From Onchocerca volvulus (taxonomy: Eukaryota > Nematoda > Chromadorea > Rhabditida > Onchocercidae), in NCBI GenBank assembly GCA_000499405.2, contig HG738138.1, positions 5,454,888 through 5,518,887 on the forward strand: a stretch of DNA of 64,000 nt. Direction: 5' to 3'. The translations under genes and the position numbers were made by a program. Shown here piece after piece: positions 25,034 through 35,825 of the stretch. Under the pieces are notes generated by a model that worked only from the letters and a program-made list of their open reading frames with translations, did no database searches and was not told the DNA's origin. Within the stretch, counting starts at the first letter, position 1. Each line of letters begins with the position of its first letter.

Positions 25034-28000
25034 TTACATCAGACATCGAGCAACATCCATTGCACCTCCTGCAATAGTTTTTTTTTTTTTTTACAAATTG
25101 TACTGCTATTTGAAAACGGCAGAAAAAAATTTACATTCATCGATAATTTTTTGGTATTTTTTTCGACAAAATGAAAAATTTTACATTACGATTTTTTTGG
25201 CATACATATCTTACCAACAAGATATCGCACAAAGTGGTCACCCGCAAGTGAACCGATACGAAAGAGCGATGGATCTTCATTACAATAATAATCTTGAAAT
25301 GTATATTTGTCCGTTAACATGCTTAGGTCTGACTGCTTACCAGTACATACGCATAAAACTCGAAAGTGTTCCTAAAAAGGATAAAATTTAACTTACATTC
25401 TGCTGAGAAAGGTACAACAATGATTTTCTTGACAGATATCATCGATGATACAGATATTCAAATGTATAAAAGAACATCAGGAGAGGAATTATCTTTTTCA
25501 ATACAAATTATTTCATAAACTTATTTCATATTTCAATATGTTATCATGTATATTTCAGGACATCATTCTTTTTTATTTATACCAAAAGTACCGGACAGAA
25601 TACTTCGCGCACAAAAGTCGTACAGCAAAAAGCTTACCGTAAAAATTCCTTGCGGACTTTTGATGCGAACTGTACCATTATTTAACGATTCGATGCTAGC
25701 GCACGTAACTTTGGTATAATAATAGTCTTTGACATACCCCATCATTAATTTGAAAATTTTTGAATATTCTGGATAGATAGATGGACTAAGGCGTGATAAC
25801 TGTACAACTAAAACATGTTCTAATGATTCCAATAGCAAAACTGCTTTAGGAAGTTTTTCAAGCAATATTCAGCATTGCTAAGAATGGACCATGTGGCAAT
25901 CTTCAAAGATTAGTTCACGTATAAATTCTTAAATACAAAAAATGTAAAACTGAATAATCCACAGACATTTGCCTTAGGAGAAAAAATCAAATTCCATTTG
26001 CAGACTTATACAAAAGTTCATGTTTCTGCAATATCCACTATATTTTACGAATTCCTTTTTATTTCAAAAGCTTACATCGCAGTTGCTTGTCAGACCGACG
26101 AATTACATGAAGCACAGGAATGCATGAAGCGAGACAATGTAATATTGAATCCGCAGCGCTAACTCCATCTCCAACTACAACAACCTTCTCTTTTGAAAAT
26201 TTGGTATTTGGTTGAGTTAGTAATTGTTTCAAATCGCGAAGATTGTAAACAATGCGATTCTCTTCTAATTCTCCTTTCACCTGAAAATAAAAATTTCAGG
26301 TTTTTAAGATTCTTCCCAGCTTCAATTACAATGGATAATCTTCATGTCGTCTAATTAAAAGAAATCATTTTGCGACTTTCCCTGATCTTTTCGATTCAGG
26401 CATAAAGACAGAAGAACTCTCTGAATCATTTTATTTCTTTAATTTCTCAATCTTTCCCATCTTTCCATATCTCATGAACATAATGACTTTGGTTCAAAAA
26501 AGCAAAACTTACACCAAGTAATCGATCCTGATTTTTGCCACAAGCTAATACAATTTTCTTACATTTTAACAATACAGATTCACCATTTTTCACGCCACGA
26601 ACTTCCCAAAATTCCTCCATGCAACTATTTGAACATTTCTAAAAATTTAGAGGCTTTATTTTCCAGTTTTTTCCCAAATTATAAATTAATCAATAAAATC
26701 ATGCTAACAAATGGGTTACGAAGCGGCCTAACTACTGATAACGAGAATTTCTTTTAACAGTCAATGCAACATCTAATGCTAACGAAAGGTCAACAAGCCG
26801 GATTGAGTGACCGAAATATTCACAATATATTACACCACCAATGTCACGCTCTTATTGAAGTTAATTTTGAATTATTACCTCAATGTGCGTTACTTTCAAA
26901 CCACAAATAATATTTTTATTTTTATATACTCTTCTTGCATAATCGGATAGATATCTTCGATAAAGTGGTGTTGGAAGACGATTATAAGACTTATTTTCAC
27001 CGCACCAGTCAGCGACAAGAAAAGCTGGAAGATCCAGAAAACTCCCTACACTGACCGATATCATCTGAAATCTTGCATGTCATTCAAAATAAAACTGTTT
27101 TCTTTTCACTCTACAATTACACTGAAAAGAAAATATTCACATCATCGTCATAATTATTCCAAGATCCGCCAACTGGCGTTTCAGCGACCACTAAATGTGG
27201 AATAGCACGATTACGATCGTATATCCAACAAAGCTTCGATCTGTCAAGAGTTCCAGTGTCGGCATTAGGACGCACCAAGGTGTCATACAACAATGAAAGC
27301 GGTCTTGCTCCATTATTCATCACATTAATGCTATTATCCAGCCAAGATAAATCCTAAAGTCAATCACTATTCAAATATTTTCATCAAAAAGCATTTTTTT
27401 AGTATTTGCTTATTAAATGAGTTATACGTAAATATTTATAACTTTCAGTTCGAAGATATTCCATAAAAAAAAAAACCTGATCGAGTAATGATTCCTCCTT
27501 ATGCTCAACGAGTTTCTCATGAATCAGATGATTGGGATGAGGGCCATCATTCGGAGAATAAAAAGGTAACCAGCCTGAAAGAAACGCTGATAACGATAAA
27601 CCGGCCGGTCCGTTTCCTGAAAGTTGTTGAATTACTTGTTTAACATATTTGCTTAGAATATTTCATTAGCATATATATATATTTATATTTATATTTCACT
27701 TCAATCAAATAACCGTGGCATTAACTGTAAGATTGTTTTTAGTTTTTCCAAAGTTGGTCTGCTTCGAAAATGATGATATCGTCAACTCAAACAATTCTCA
27801 TCACTATTCAAATTGTCAGTATGAAGTCCTTAATTTTTTTAAGATTTCTATACAGTCTTTCTCTCCAGGATTTTTCATCAAAGTTAATGACGAATCAAAA
27901 CTTGAATGGGACTACATGATGCATTCAATTCAACATCTTTTAACATAAAATTCTCGTAGACTGCCTCTAGGTTTTCGAACTCTTAGGACTATCCAATAAA

Positions 28001-28224
28001 ATTATCTAGAATGAATGTATTGACTCGTAGGAAAAAGCTCTTCTTACATTGCAATTTGACTAGCAAAAAGAAAAGGAGAATTTACAAAAAATAAGTTATA
28101 CAAGTAAATAATTACCAACGATGATCACTTCAGTATCCAGTTTCGAAACCGGTGATGTTGATGGTGAATCATTGCACATCAAGGAAGTCGTTTTACAGTG
28201 ACAAGGTAAATGGCTATTTCTCAT
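25034..28224 (-). CDS. OSGIN-like FAD-dependent monooxygenase
   Basis: Homologue of oxidative stress-induced growth inhibitor (OSGIN1/2, OKL38), relatives of flavin monooxygenases. Exons in transcript order: 28224-28116, 27616-27477, 27353-27141, 27064-26879, 26638-26513, 26280-26076, 25807-25638, 25371-25215, 25068-25034; 446 residues, all phases consistent. The FAD-binding [15 protein letters not shown] begins about residue 37 and is interrupted by intron 1. Family blocks follow: [46 protein letters not shown]. The second Rossmann motif [13 protein letters not shown] (about 291-303) precedes IPVLHVIRR. The C-terminal part has [26 protein letters not shown] and GAMDVARCL. The start follows an acceptor-like T-run ending in GTAG at 28,259. 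The whole coding region lies in the spacer of the 1351-bp inverted repeat; the right arm begins 281 bp upstream of the ATG. Confidence 0.93.
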
Positions 28225-28504
28225 CGTTAGCACTTTTGTTCTACGGAGGTTCAGTGCCCTACAAAAAAAAAGTTATTCCGTTTAGGTAAATTTTTTCACC
28301 ATCATTATTTCAACGTTTTCAGGTATAAAACAAATTATAAAGAAAACACAAAGTTGCAACAAACTTCCATACAAAAAATGCCTATCAAAAAAAACTTTCA
28401 TTAATGCTATCAGAAAATGACTTTGAAATAATTCTTGCTTTTGCTACGATATTTCAGTGAATTAAAAGTAACATTTTTCGATGGTGAAACCTTCCTATCA
28501 TGTT

Positions 28505-29855
28505 TCTACGAGTTTCGCCATTTTGTTGTTAGTTCTTACGCTGAACTGCCTAATCCGTCGTGTAAGGAAAGAGAAAAATCTGAACCACCGAAAATATATT
28601 TCAGATAGTTTTTTAAAAAATCGATAGGATACCGTACTGCTTCTTCTATCACCCGGAAGATCGTCCTAACTAACATTCAGTGTAATGTGTATCATAAAAA
28701 AGACCTCACGAACTAGAAATTCTGTTATTTATAATTAAAGAAATGAAAGAATCGTAAAAGTCACGTCATCGTCATTCATTTTTATTATTCAACACAGAAA
28801 TACGCTATATATTTAAATTGCCAGAAGAAGAAATAAAAGAATGAAAGATGATAAGTGTCTTTTCCTATAATACTAAAAATTATTTTGAATCGGAAATTCT
28901 TTTCCCGACACTTTTTGCGGTGAATTTTTGTTTCACTCCTTCAAAACAGTTGGCAAAAACAGAAAACAATCATATACCACGAATCTTTTTTCCCTTTCTT
29001 CATTCGGTTGTCACAAGTCCCTAAATGTTTCGAGTACCGCGTATTTCAAACTCTTTGGCCCCTTCAATATTCGGGATTATCTAAATCCTTTGGATCCTCA
29101 AGCATTACGGTGAAAAAAAAGTTGCATGACTCAAGACTTGAGTGGCTTAAGTTGACATAAGTTAAACATTATAGGATAATTCAAATCTCCCTTTTCCTTC
29201 AGCCTTGGGACACTTTAAGCAATAGGACATTACAATTACTTCAAATTCCAATAAACAGTACGGATACACCAAGTTTTTCGAATGTGATGAGTTCTCACAC
29301 TCTGCTCCATTACTGGATTCCAAAACTCATTAGATCTTTTTAATATTATTAATAGAAAGCGAATATCAAAATTTTGGTATTGAAGAAAAAAGGAGAGAAC
29401 GAGTATACTATTTACTTTCTCGCTTTCTCATCCTTTGAAAACTCTGGAAAACTCGGTTTCCGAGTACCGAATTTCCGGAATTTCTGTTCACTTTCGATCA
29501 TCATTTAAGTTAGCTCTTCTTCGTTCTGAGGTGGTAAGAGCGTTTCCTGGTGCTTTTTCCGCAAAAAAGAAAAAGAAAAAAAAAAGAAAAAAAATTGAAA
29601 AATAAATAATGAGAAAAAATAACATCAGCATTACATAATCTCGACAATTCAATATAACGGGGATGGTACCAACACATGCAAGGTCATATGATTAGCCCAT
29701 CTATACTGATATTCCTTCTGGGAATGAAATTGAATTTCGACAAGCAAACAAGAACAAGTGACAGTGAAATAGTGACAGAAGTGACATTATCGGACAACCG
29801 TTGCTGTCATTACCGGTTGGTTAATCGCAATAAACATCAATATTACCTTTAGCAA
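28505..29855 (-). repeat. right arm of 1351-bp inverted repeat
   Basis: Reverse complement of 21,832-23,182 (see left arm). It occupies the immediate 5' flank of the OSGIN-like gene, so it probably carries that gene's promoter; this is inferred from position. Its outer end overlaps a 10-bp motif, CAAGTAATGA (29,853-29,862), that also occurs 10 bp outside the left arm (21,812-21,821). Confidence 0.93.
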
Positions 29856-30339
29856 GTAATGATTTCTTTTCATAGTTCCAATTTAAATCATTCCATCTGC
29901 ATCTATCTATTTTTTTTGTTGTTTTCTTTCTTTGGTTTTACTGGTGTGTGCTAAATCATTTTGTTTCTATGAATCATGGAAATTTTCAATTTTTGCTAGA
30001 AAACGAACAGTCGAAATTGAGATTATGCGAAAAATGTTTTGTTAATGGCAGTGCACCTGATAAGACCAAAACCTGAAGTTTCGTCATCGATGGAGAAATG
30101 AAAAAGGAGACGAAGAAAGTGGTGGTGGTAAGTGTCACCACCTGCTAGGATGGATTGTCGGGAAGAGCTGGGACAAGTTGAGGACAGACGAACAAAACTT
30201 CTTGATACTGTTGTTCCATGTCATGTCGTTGTTACTTATGGTATTGACATTTTTATCTGTGCTAATAGCATCTGATACCATCAAATAGATTCAATATTCT
30301 TTTCTGCACAAAATTTTACAGTTCAATGTCTTCTTCCTT

Positions 30340-30371
<32 letters not shown>

Positions 30372-31621
30372 GTAGTTTAAATCGTTGTACTAATAGTTTT
30401 CTTTTCAATAGATAATGTCAAATAAAGTTTTTTTTTTTTTTTTTTTTCATTTTCTTCCAAAAAAAACAGAAGAAAAAAATTCGACAAATTAAAAATCAAT
30501 TGAATCGATCGATTTCGTGAACAATATTGATTTCCGTTATTTGATAGAAAAGGAAAGAAATGTACATTGAGTATAACTTTTCTAACTTTTCTTCTATACC
30601 AATAACAATTTCACTTTTTCATATAAAATTGTCCTATCCAACGTACTTCTTCAAATTCCACTTTCTTCATCTTTTAGTTACCTGTCGTCTCCCTCCTCGA
30701 TGCCCGAACTCTTTTAAGCTAATTTTTGTTACGGAAGCAATCGTTTTACCAATAATACGTAACAAAAAGATGATTCAACGCTGAATCTCTCTCCGCTGCT
30801 TGTGTAATATTCATTTTCCCTTTTAGATCTCAAAGCAACAAGCCAGACATTTTCATTTTTTTGTTTTTTTTTTTCTTTTGAAATATATAAATTCAAATAG
30901 CAATAAAATTTCAGCAAAATGACTAGAAATCTTTCGCTTGTTAGTCAGTTAAATGAAAGAGAATATAACTTAAATGAATTAATAAGTGACAAGTTCCGTA
31001 ATTGATAATTAATTGATAAAGATGACTTAAATAATAATTGGTATGATAAGTACATATATGTACCGCGTTATGAGAAGAATAGGAAAAGGTTTTAATTATG
31101 GCAAAGAATTACGAATGAGACTGTTGAAGCCAGAAATGGGAAGAAGTTGTTTAATCAAGTATGTACCATTTTACTAAAAGAGGAAACGAACTTGGATATT
31201 GTTGGATAAAAAAAATTACTGCCACATATTTATCGATAAGATTGGATAGTAGTTATTGCTAGCAGTCTAATTAGCTAATTAAGGTGAAGATAGCAGTGTA
31301 TGAACTGGTACCGTAAACCTTTTGCGGAAAAAACTTCAACGTCTTGATCAGATGCATAATTCACGATATCTGTCCATGTCTAAATCGATAGTTTTGATTT
31401 GATCTTCAGCGGAAAATTTTGAATATAAAGTGAAAGATAATTTTTGTTTATTAATTTTTATCAATAAAAAGAAACGTTTGTTATTACACTTCAGCAAACT
31501 GTTACAACTTTTAGTATTTATTTAATTTGAAGTATTTTTGACAATATTTGATAGACAATCAACGCGAATTTGTTGCAAAAAAGATGTCGAATTAAAAAAT
31601 CTCTTTTCTCTAGTCAAAAAG
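29856..31621. other. intergenic, OSGIN 5' side to membrane-protein gene
   Basis: No gene recognised. It holds two long T runs (30,343-30,371 and about 30,430-30,447) and a GGTGGT..ACCACC hairpin-type inverted repeat near 30,123-30,144. The 5' control region of the small membrane-protein gene must lie near its right end. Confidence 0.6.
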
Positions 31622-32482
31622 ATGCGATTGCTACTCCAGCGACATGCGATTTGTGTAACGATATTGCTCTGTCCCATTCTAATAATACAATGCGAAAACA
31701 GCGATAAGTATAAAGAGGTATCCAATAGGCGACTTACCGATCAGATAGCCGAGAAAGCCAAGCAAACTGTCGTTGACATTGGTGAAGTGATGAAATCTCA
31801 ACAATCTGTGTTGGAATGTGATGGCAAAAAGTTTGTTCATTTCTCTCCTTTTTTTTTTTTTTTTTTTTTTTTGAATTCAAAGTTTTAGATATTTCAGAAA
31901 AGACTAAAGTTGATAAATCCATAATTTAGATTTAATGTTGATATTATTTTTTAAATGATTCATGTCAATTGTCCATTCCTTTTAAAGTAAAAGAATGAGA
32001 AGTATTTACGCAAGGATCATCGACATATTTGTCCTAAATTAAAGAATTAGAAAGCGAAATTTATTTAACTGAATAATTAAATTAGTACATAAACGCCAGT
32101 AATTATAATTGGAAGAATTTTATGTGGATAAATTTGATTCCAAACTAATTTATCATCATTTTTCTATAAGATCACTCTTCAGCTTTAACTAATATAAAAT
32201 TTATAAAGAAATTATAGATGTCCAAACAACAATATTTTCGTATTTTATCAATGCTGTGAAAGTGTTCCCAAAGAATGTTGCTGGCATATTCGATATTGGC
32301 TCACGTAAGTATTCGGATTTCTGAAGTATGAATACCTGAAATTTTTTCCATTTCTCGATCGCAACAAATTTCTTTACATGATTTTAAAAAAATTCATTTT
32401 CAGCATTATATTAATATTGATATTACTAAAAATGCTTTGGTCCGGTTTGGTCTGGTGTATACGGAAAGCATGTCACGATTGA
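31622..32482 (+). CDS. small six-cysteine type I membrane protein, family not certain
   Basis: Exons 31622-31830, 32218-32304 and 32404-32482 join in phase to 124 residues. After a basic start, a hydrophobic signal peptide (about residues 9-24, VTILLCPILIIQC) is followed by a short charged ectodomain and a compact cysteine block from about residue 67: CDGKKC, then VFYQCCESVPKECCWHIRYW. A transmembrane segment follows (about 99-119) with a very short basic tail. Six cysteines including two CC pairs directly before a single membrane span is the layout of the Shisa/VOPP1/WBP1-like (STMC6) adaptors, but the proline-rich PPxY tail of those proteins is missing. Placement in that group is inference; function unknown. 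Confidence 0.65.
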
Positions 32483-34218
32483 AAAGTGAAGAACTTATCT
32501 CTACATTTGGTAATTGATAAGAACAAACGAATCACTTTATCACTTACAAAAACGACAACTTAATGATTCACCTGAAATACAGTGTCATTCATGGCTATGT
32601 TAACTTCTTAACTGATGTAAAATCTCCATTGAATGAATCTTTGAAATTTCTTCACAGCTTTCTTTAATTTCGACTTCGACATGCTATTTTTTTCGAAGTG
32701 ATATTTAAAAAAATTCAATCAAATTTGCAGTAATATTTATCCTTTTATTGGAAATATTTTCGGAAGGAATGTTGTTCGAATACTGTTCAGATAGGAATGA
32801 GATTTGAAGAAGCCGAATTATGATTTAAAAACGATGCATTTATTTTTTTTTCATTTTATATCTCAAAATTTTTTCACTGGATTCTATTCAACGGTCAGTT
32901 GATGTCTAAATTATTCTGACAACTGTCTAATCGATTAGTAGCATAGTGTGGTATTCATACTAAACTTTCTTATAATGCGGATCTTTGATCATTGTAATGA
33001 TGATCAGAATCTGAATAGCTATTGCAGTTTTGCAAAATTTTTTAATTAAAATATTACGGTGCTATAATTGATCAGTGTATCTGTCATATATGTATTTTTT
33101 TTCTTTTTTTTTTTGATGAAATAAAAATTTATGGAAAACTTGAGATACTTCGAAAATCCTGACTGAAATATTTAAAACATTCGGAAATGTGCATTTATAT
33201 CGAAAGTTTGCAAAAAGGAATCTATGCATTCGATAAATTTGCACGATAAAGTAATCATAGTTATATACAAATGAGACATTGTATTCAAAAAAGTTTGCAC
33301 AATTTCAAATTACAAAAAACAATACAGAAATACTTCGGAGTACAATTTTAAGCTACTAGTTGGATATTCATATTCAAAATGAAAGATTTTCAGAGATTTG
33401 TCAAGATAGTTTGTATACGCATCCGTACCCACCCACTCGCAGCTTGAAGTAGTTAAGAGTCGTACTGTCTATTAGTTGTTTACAATGCTCAAAATTAGTG
33501 TTCTAATACAATTACATCTTAAGTGTATACAAGCGCAATTTAGAATGTTTCAAGAAAGAAAAAAAAAGAAAAAATTTTTGGAAATAAATGAAAATTTAAA
33601 TTCTGATACTAAATGGAAGCTTTTAATGTTCACGTTTTTAAAATCTAAAAAAATTAGATTTTCCAAAATAGTTTGAAAAAAGAACCGGATGCGCTAAGAA
33701 TGTGGAAACGAAAGTTCATCGTTAACCGGAATTTACTAATGTATACTGAATGTTGCATCAACAAATTTTGCTAATTTCTCAATACTTTTACCGCCTGTAA
33801 ATCATGCTAATTTGTCATTTCTCCTTCTTGTCCATTATTTTTATCACAACTACAGCACGACAAATCCACATTGTTATACGTGATAACGTGACTCAAACTC
33901 GTTCTAGGCGTTAATTTTCCCAAGAAAAATCTTTGAAATAAATAAATAAGTTAAATTCTTGTTGCGTTATTATCAGAGCAATTGAAAAAACTTCAAAAAA
34001 CCACACACTTTTTTTTTTTTCAATCGTGGATTGTTAATCTATTCTCTTCCTTTTTCATTTAAAAACTGATGTTTTCACATGAAGTGAATTAAATGGAACC
34101 ATTTAACAACAATTAACGATAAACTTTATTCGAAGTCAAGATGTAAAAGTGTTGAAGATTGAACAATATATTATTAAGAACTGTTTATAATAGAAAGGTC
34201 GTAGCCGTAAAAAATAAA
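32483..34218. other. intergenic, no gene seen
   Basis: AT-rich DNA without exon series or recognisable protein; short open frames at 33,062-33,244 and 33,476-33,676 are low-complexity. It ends at the inverted GPKOW fragment. Confidence 0.6.
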
Positions 34219-34987
34219 TTAGTTAATGGACTTCTTGAAACGAATTATGATGGATGTGTCTATTTTGTATCTTTTTTCTTTATTTTTATGTTTTGTTTTT
34301 ATTTTTGAAATTTGCTAGTCATATGTTTTGAATTAGATCATTATCATGACGATGGCAAATATTCAGATTCTAAAATCAAAGAAAAGGATAATGAAGTCAG
34401 AATATCACAGGAAAAGAATTACAAGCAGAAATCAAAAATTATTGTCGAATCAAACAGAAAAGTTATGTGGGCACGACCAGAACTGAAAGTACGATTCATC
34501 GACAAGAAGTTCAAGGTTATTTTCATGTTTCTTTCGATGGAGTTTTTTTTTTTTCTGAAGTCGCTGCTTCAGCGAATATACCGAAATCGATATAATCTAA
34601 CTGATTTATCTTGAGCTCATGAACAGTCTTTTAGGCCTATGTGTTTATAACTGTTATTCATTGTTTTGGTAATGTTCTCTTAAAGATATTAAGAATTTAA
34701 AGATTCGTATACTTTCAGAACGGAAAACTTTATAATGAGAAGGTTCGGATCCTGGATGCAGCCGATCGTGAAAACTGCACTGTGGAAGACTCTTCTGGAA
34801 ATAAGTATTTCCGTAAGTTATTATTTTCAGATCTCTTAACTACAGATGCTTTCACTTTTCATCTTCTTATTTTTAGTAAATGTTGATGCTAATGTATTTT
34901 TAGAAATCAATGAACATTGGCTAGAAACAGTCATTCCAAAAGTGAGGGGCAAAAGGTTGATGATTGTAAATGGTCCACTTCGCGGAA
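34219..34987 (+). pseudogene. inverted partial copy of GPKOW (exons 6-7, part of 8)
   Basis: Reverse-complement copy of 35,957-36,728 inside the GPKOW gene. It contains the end of intron 5, full copies of exon 6 (34,319-34,515) and exon 7 (34,719-34,812) with intact splice sites, and the first 111 bp of exon 8 (34,877-34,987), stopping within the last KOW motif at GPLRG. Differences noticed: one missing AAG codon in exon 6 (Lys-Lys reduced to Lys) and one synonymous T/C change in exon 7. Beyond 34,987 the sequence is unrelated and the frame stops at 35,034. Without a start, the G-patch or the end of the KOW domain it is not a functional gene. Confidence 0.9.
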
Positions 34988-35825
34988 TTGCTTGCATCTA
35001 TCACATCATAAAATTCGCCGCTAACGATAGATAATTATTTCTTTTTTCAATAACGCATTCCCATAAGTCTATCCATTCATAATTTGCACCTTAACCTTCT
35101 TCTTGAAAAAATCCTCTCCAGGAATTTCCTGCTCTAAGCAAAAAGGTTGCAGCTATGTCATCAAAATCTGTTTTACCCTATAAGCTACATCCCTTGTTGT
35201 TCTATACATTCGAGACACTGGACGCTTATTCTTGAATGTGGACAATAAGTCAAAGTCATCATTAAAAAGCAGGTTTCCTATAAGCCATGCAAATAAGTTA
35301 GACTGATTGGCTAGAAAAGATAGAATTTTAAAATGCTTGAATAAAATTATGTTAAAGTTACATGTGAATCTCTGTTCGAAATAAATATAACAAAAATCGT
35401 CAAACGCAAGTTTTATTTCACCTGAAGTGTGAAGCATTAATTATATTTAAAATATGAAAAATATAGCAAATGACAAGCATAAGTTGGAGGTATATTTCTC
35501 AAAAAGGGATAGCAACTAAATAATTGATCACTTATACTTCTGTTCCATTCAATTTCAAATTGAGATTTATTCTGCTTTATAATATATCGAAACCTTCCCT
35601 TGAATTTTTTCTTTTCCACAGAAAATTTTTGGAAGCTCACTGAATACTTTTAATATTTGTACTGAACTCAGAACCAAAAAAAATTAAAAGATATAAATAA
35701 CTACAAAGATACAAATATTTATAAAACAAAAGTCACAAGTACAAAATAAGTACAAAGATATAAATGCTGAAGACATATATTAATAAAACGAGAACTATCA
35801 CTTGATGATAAGAAATCACAACATT
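34988..35825. other. spacer between inverted GPKOW copies, GPKOW 3' flank
   Basis: Downstream flank of GPKOW. A minus-strand AATAAA (35,566-35,571) lies about 255 bp past the GPKOW stop and is the likely poly(A) signal. Open frames at 35,153-35,437 and 35,437-35,640 (minus) show no family signal. Confidence 0.55.

Noticed and set aside
21832..29855. Inverted repeat read as a DNA transposon with terminal repeats
   Set aside because: The spacer holds a normal multi-exon OSGIN-like host gene and no transposase was seen. Segmental inverted duplication fits better, although the 10-bp flanking repeat keeps the idea open.
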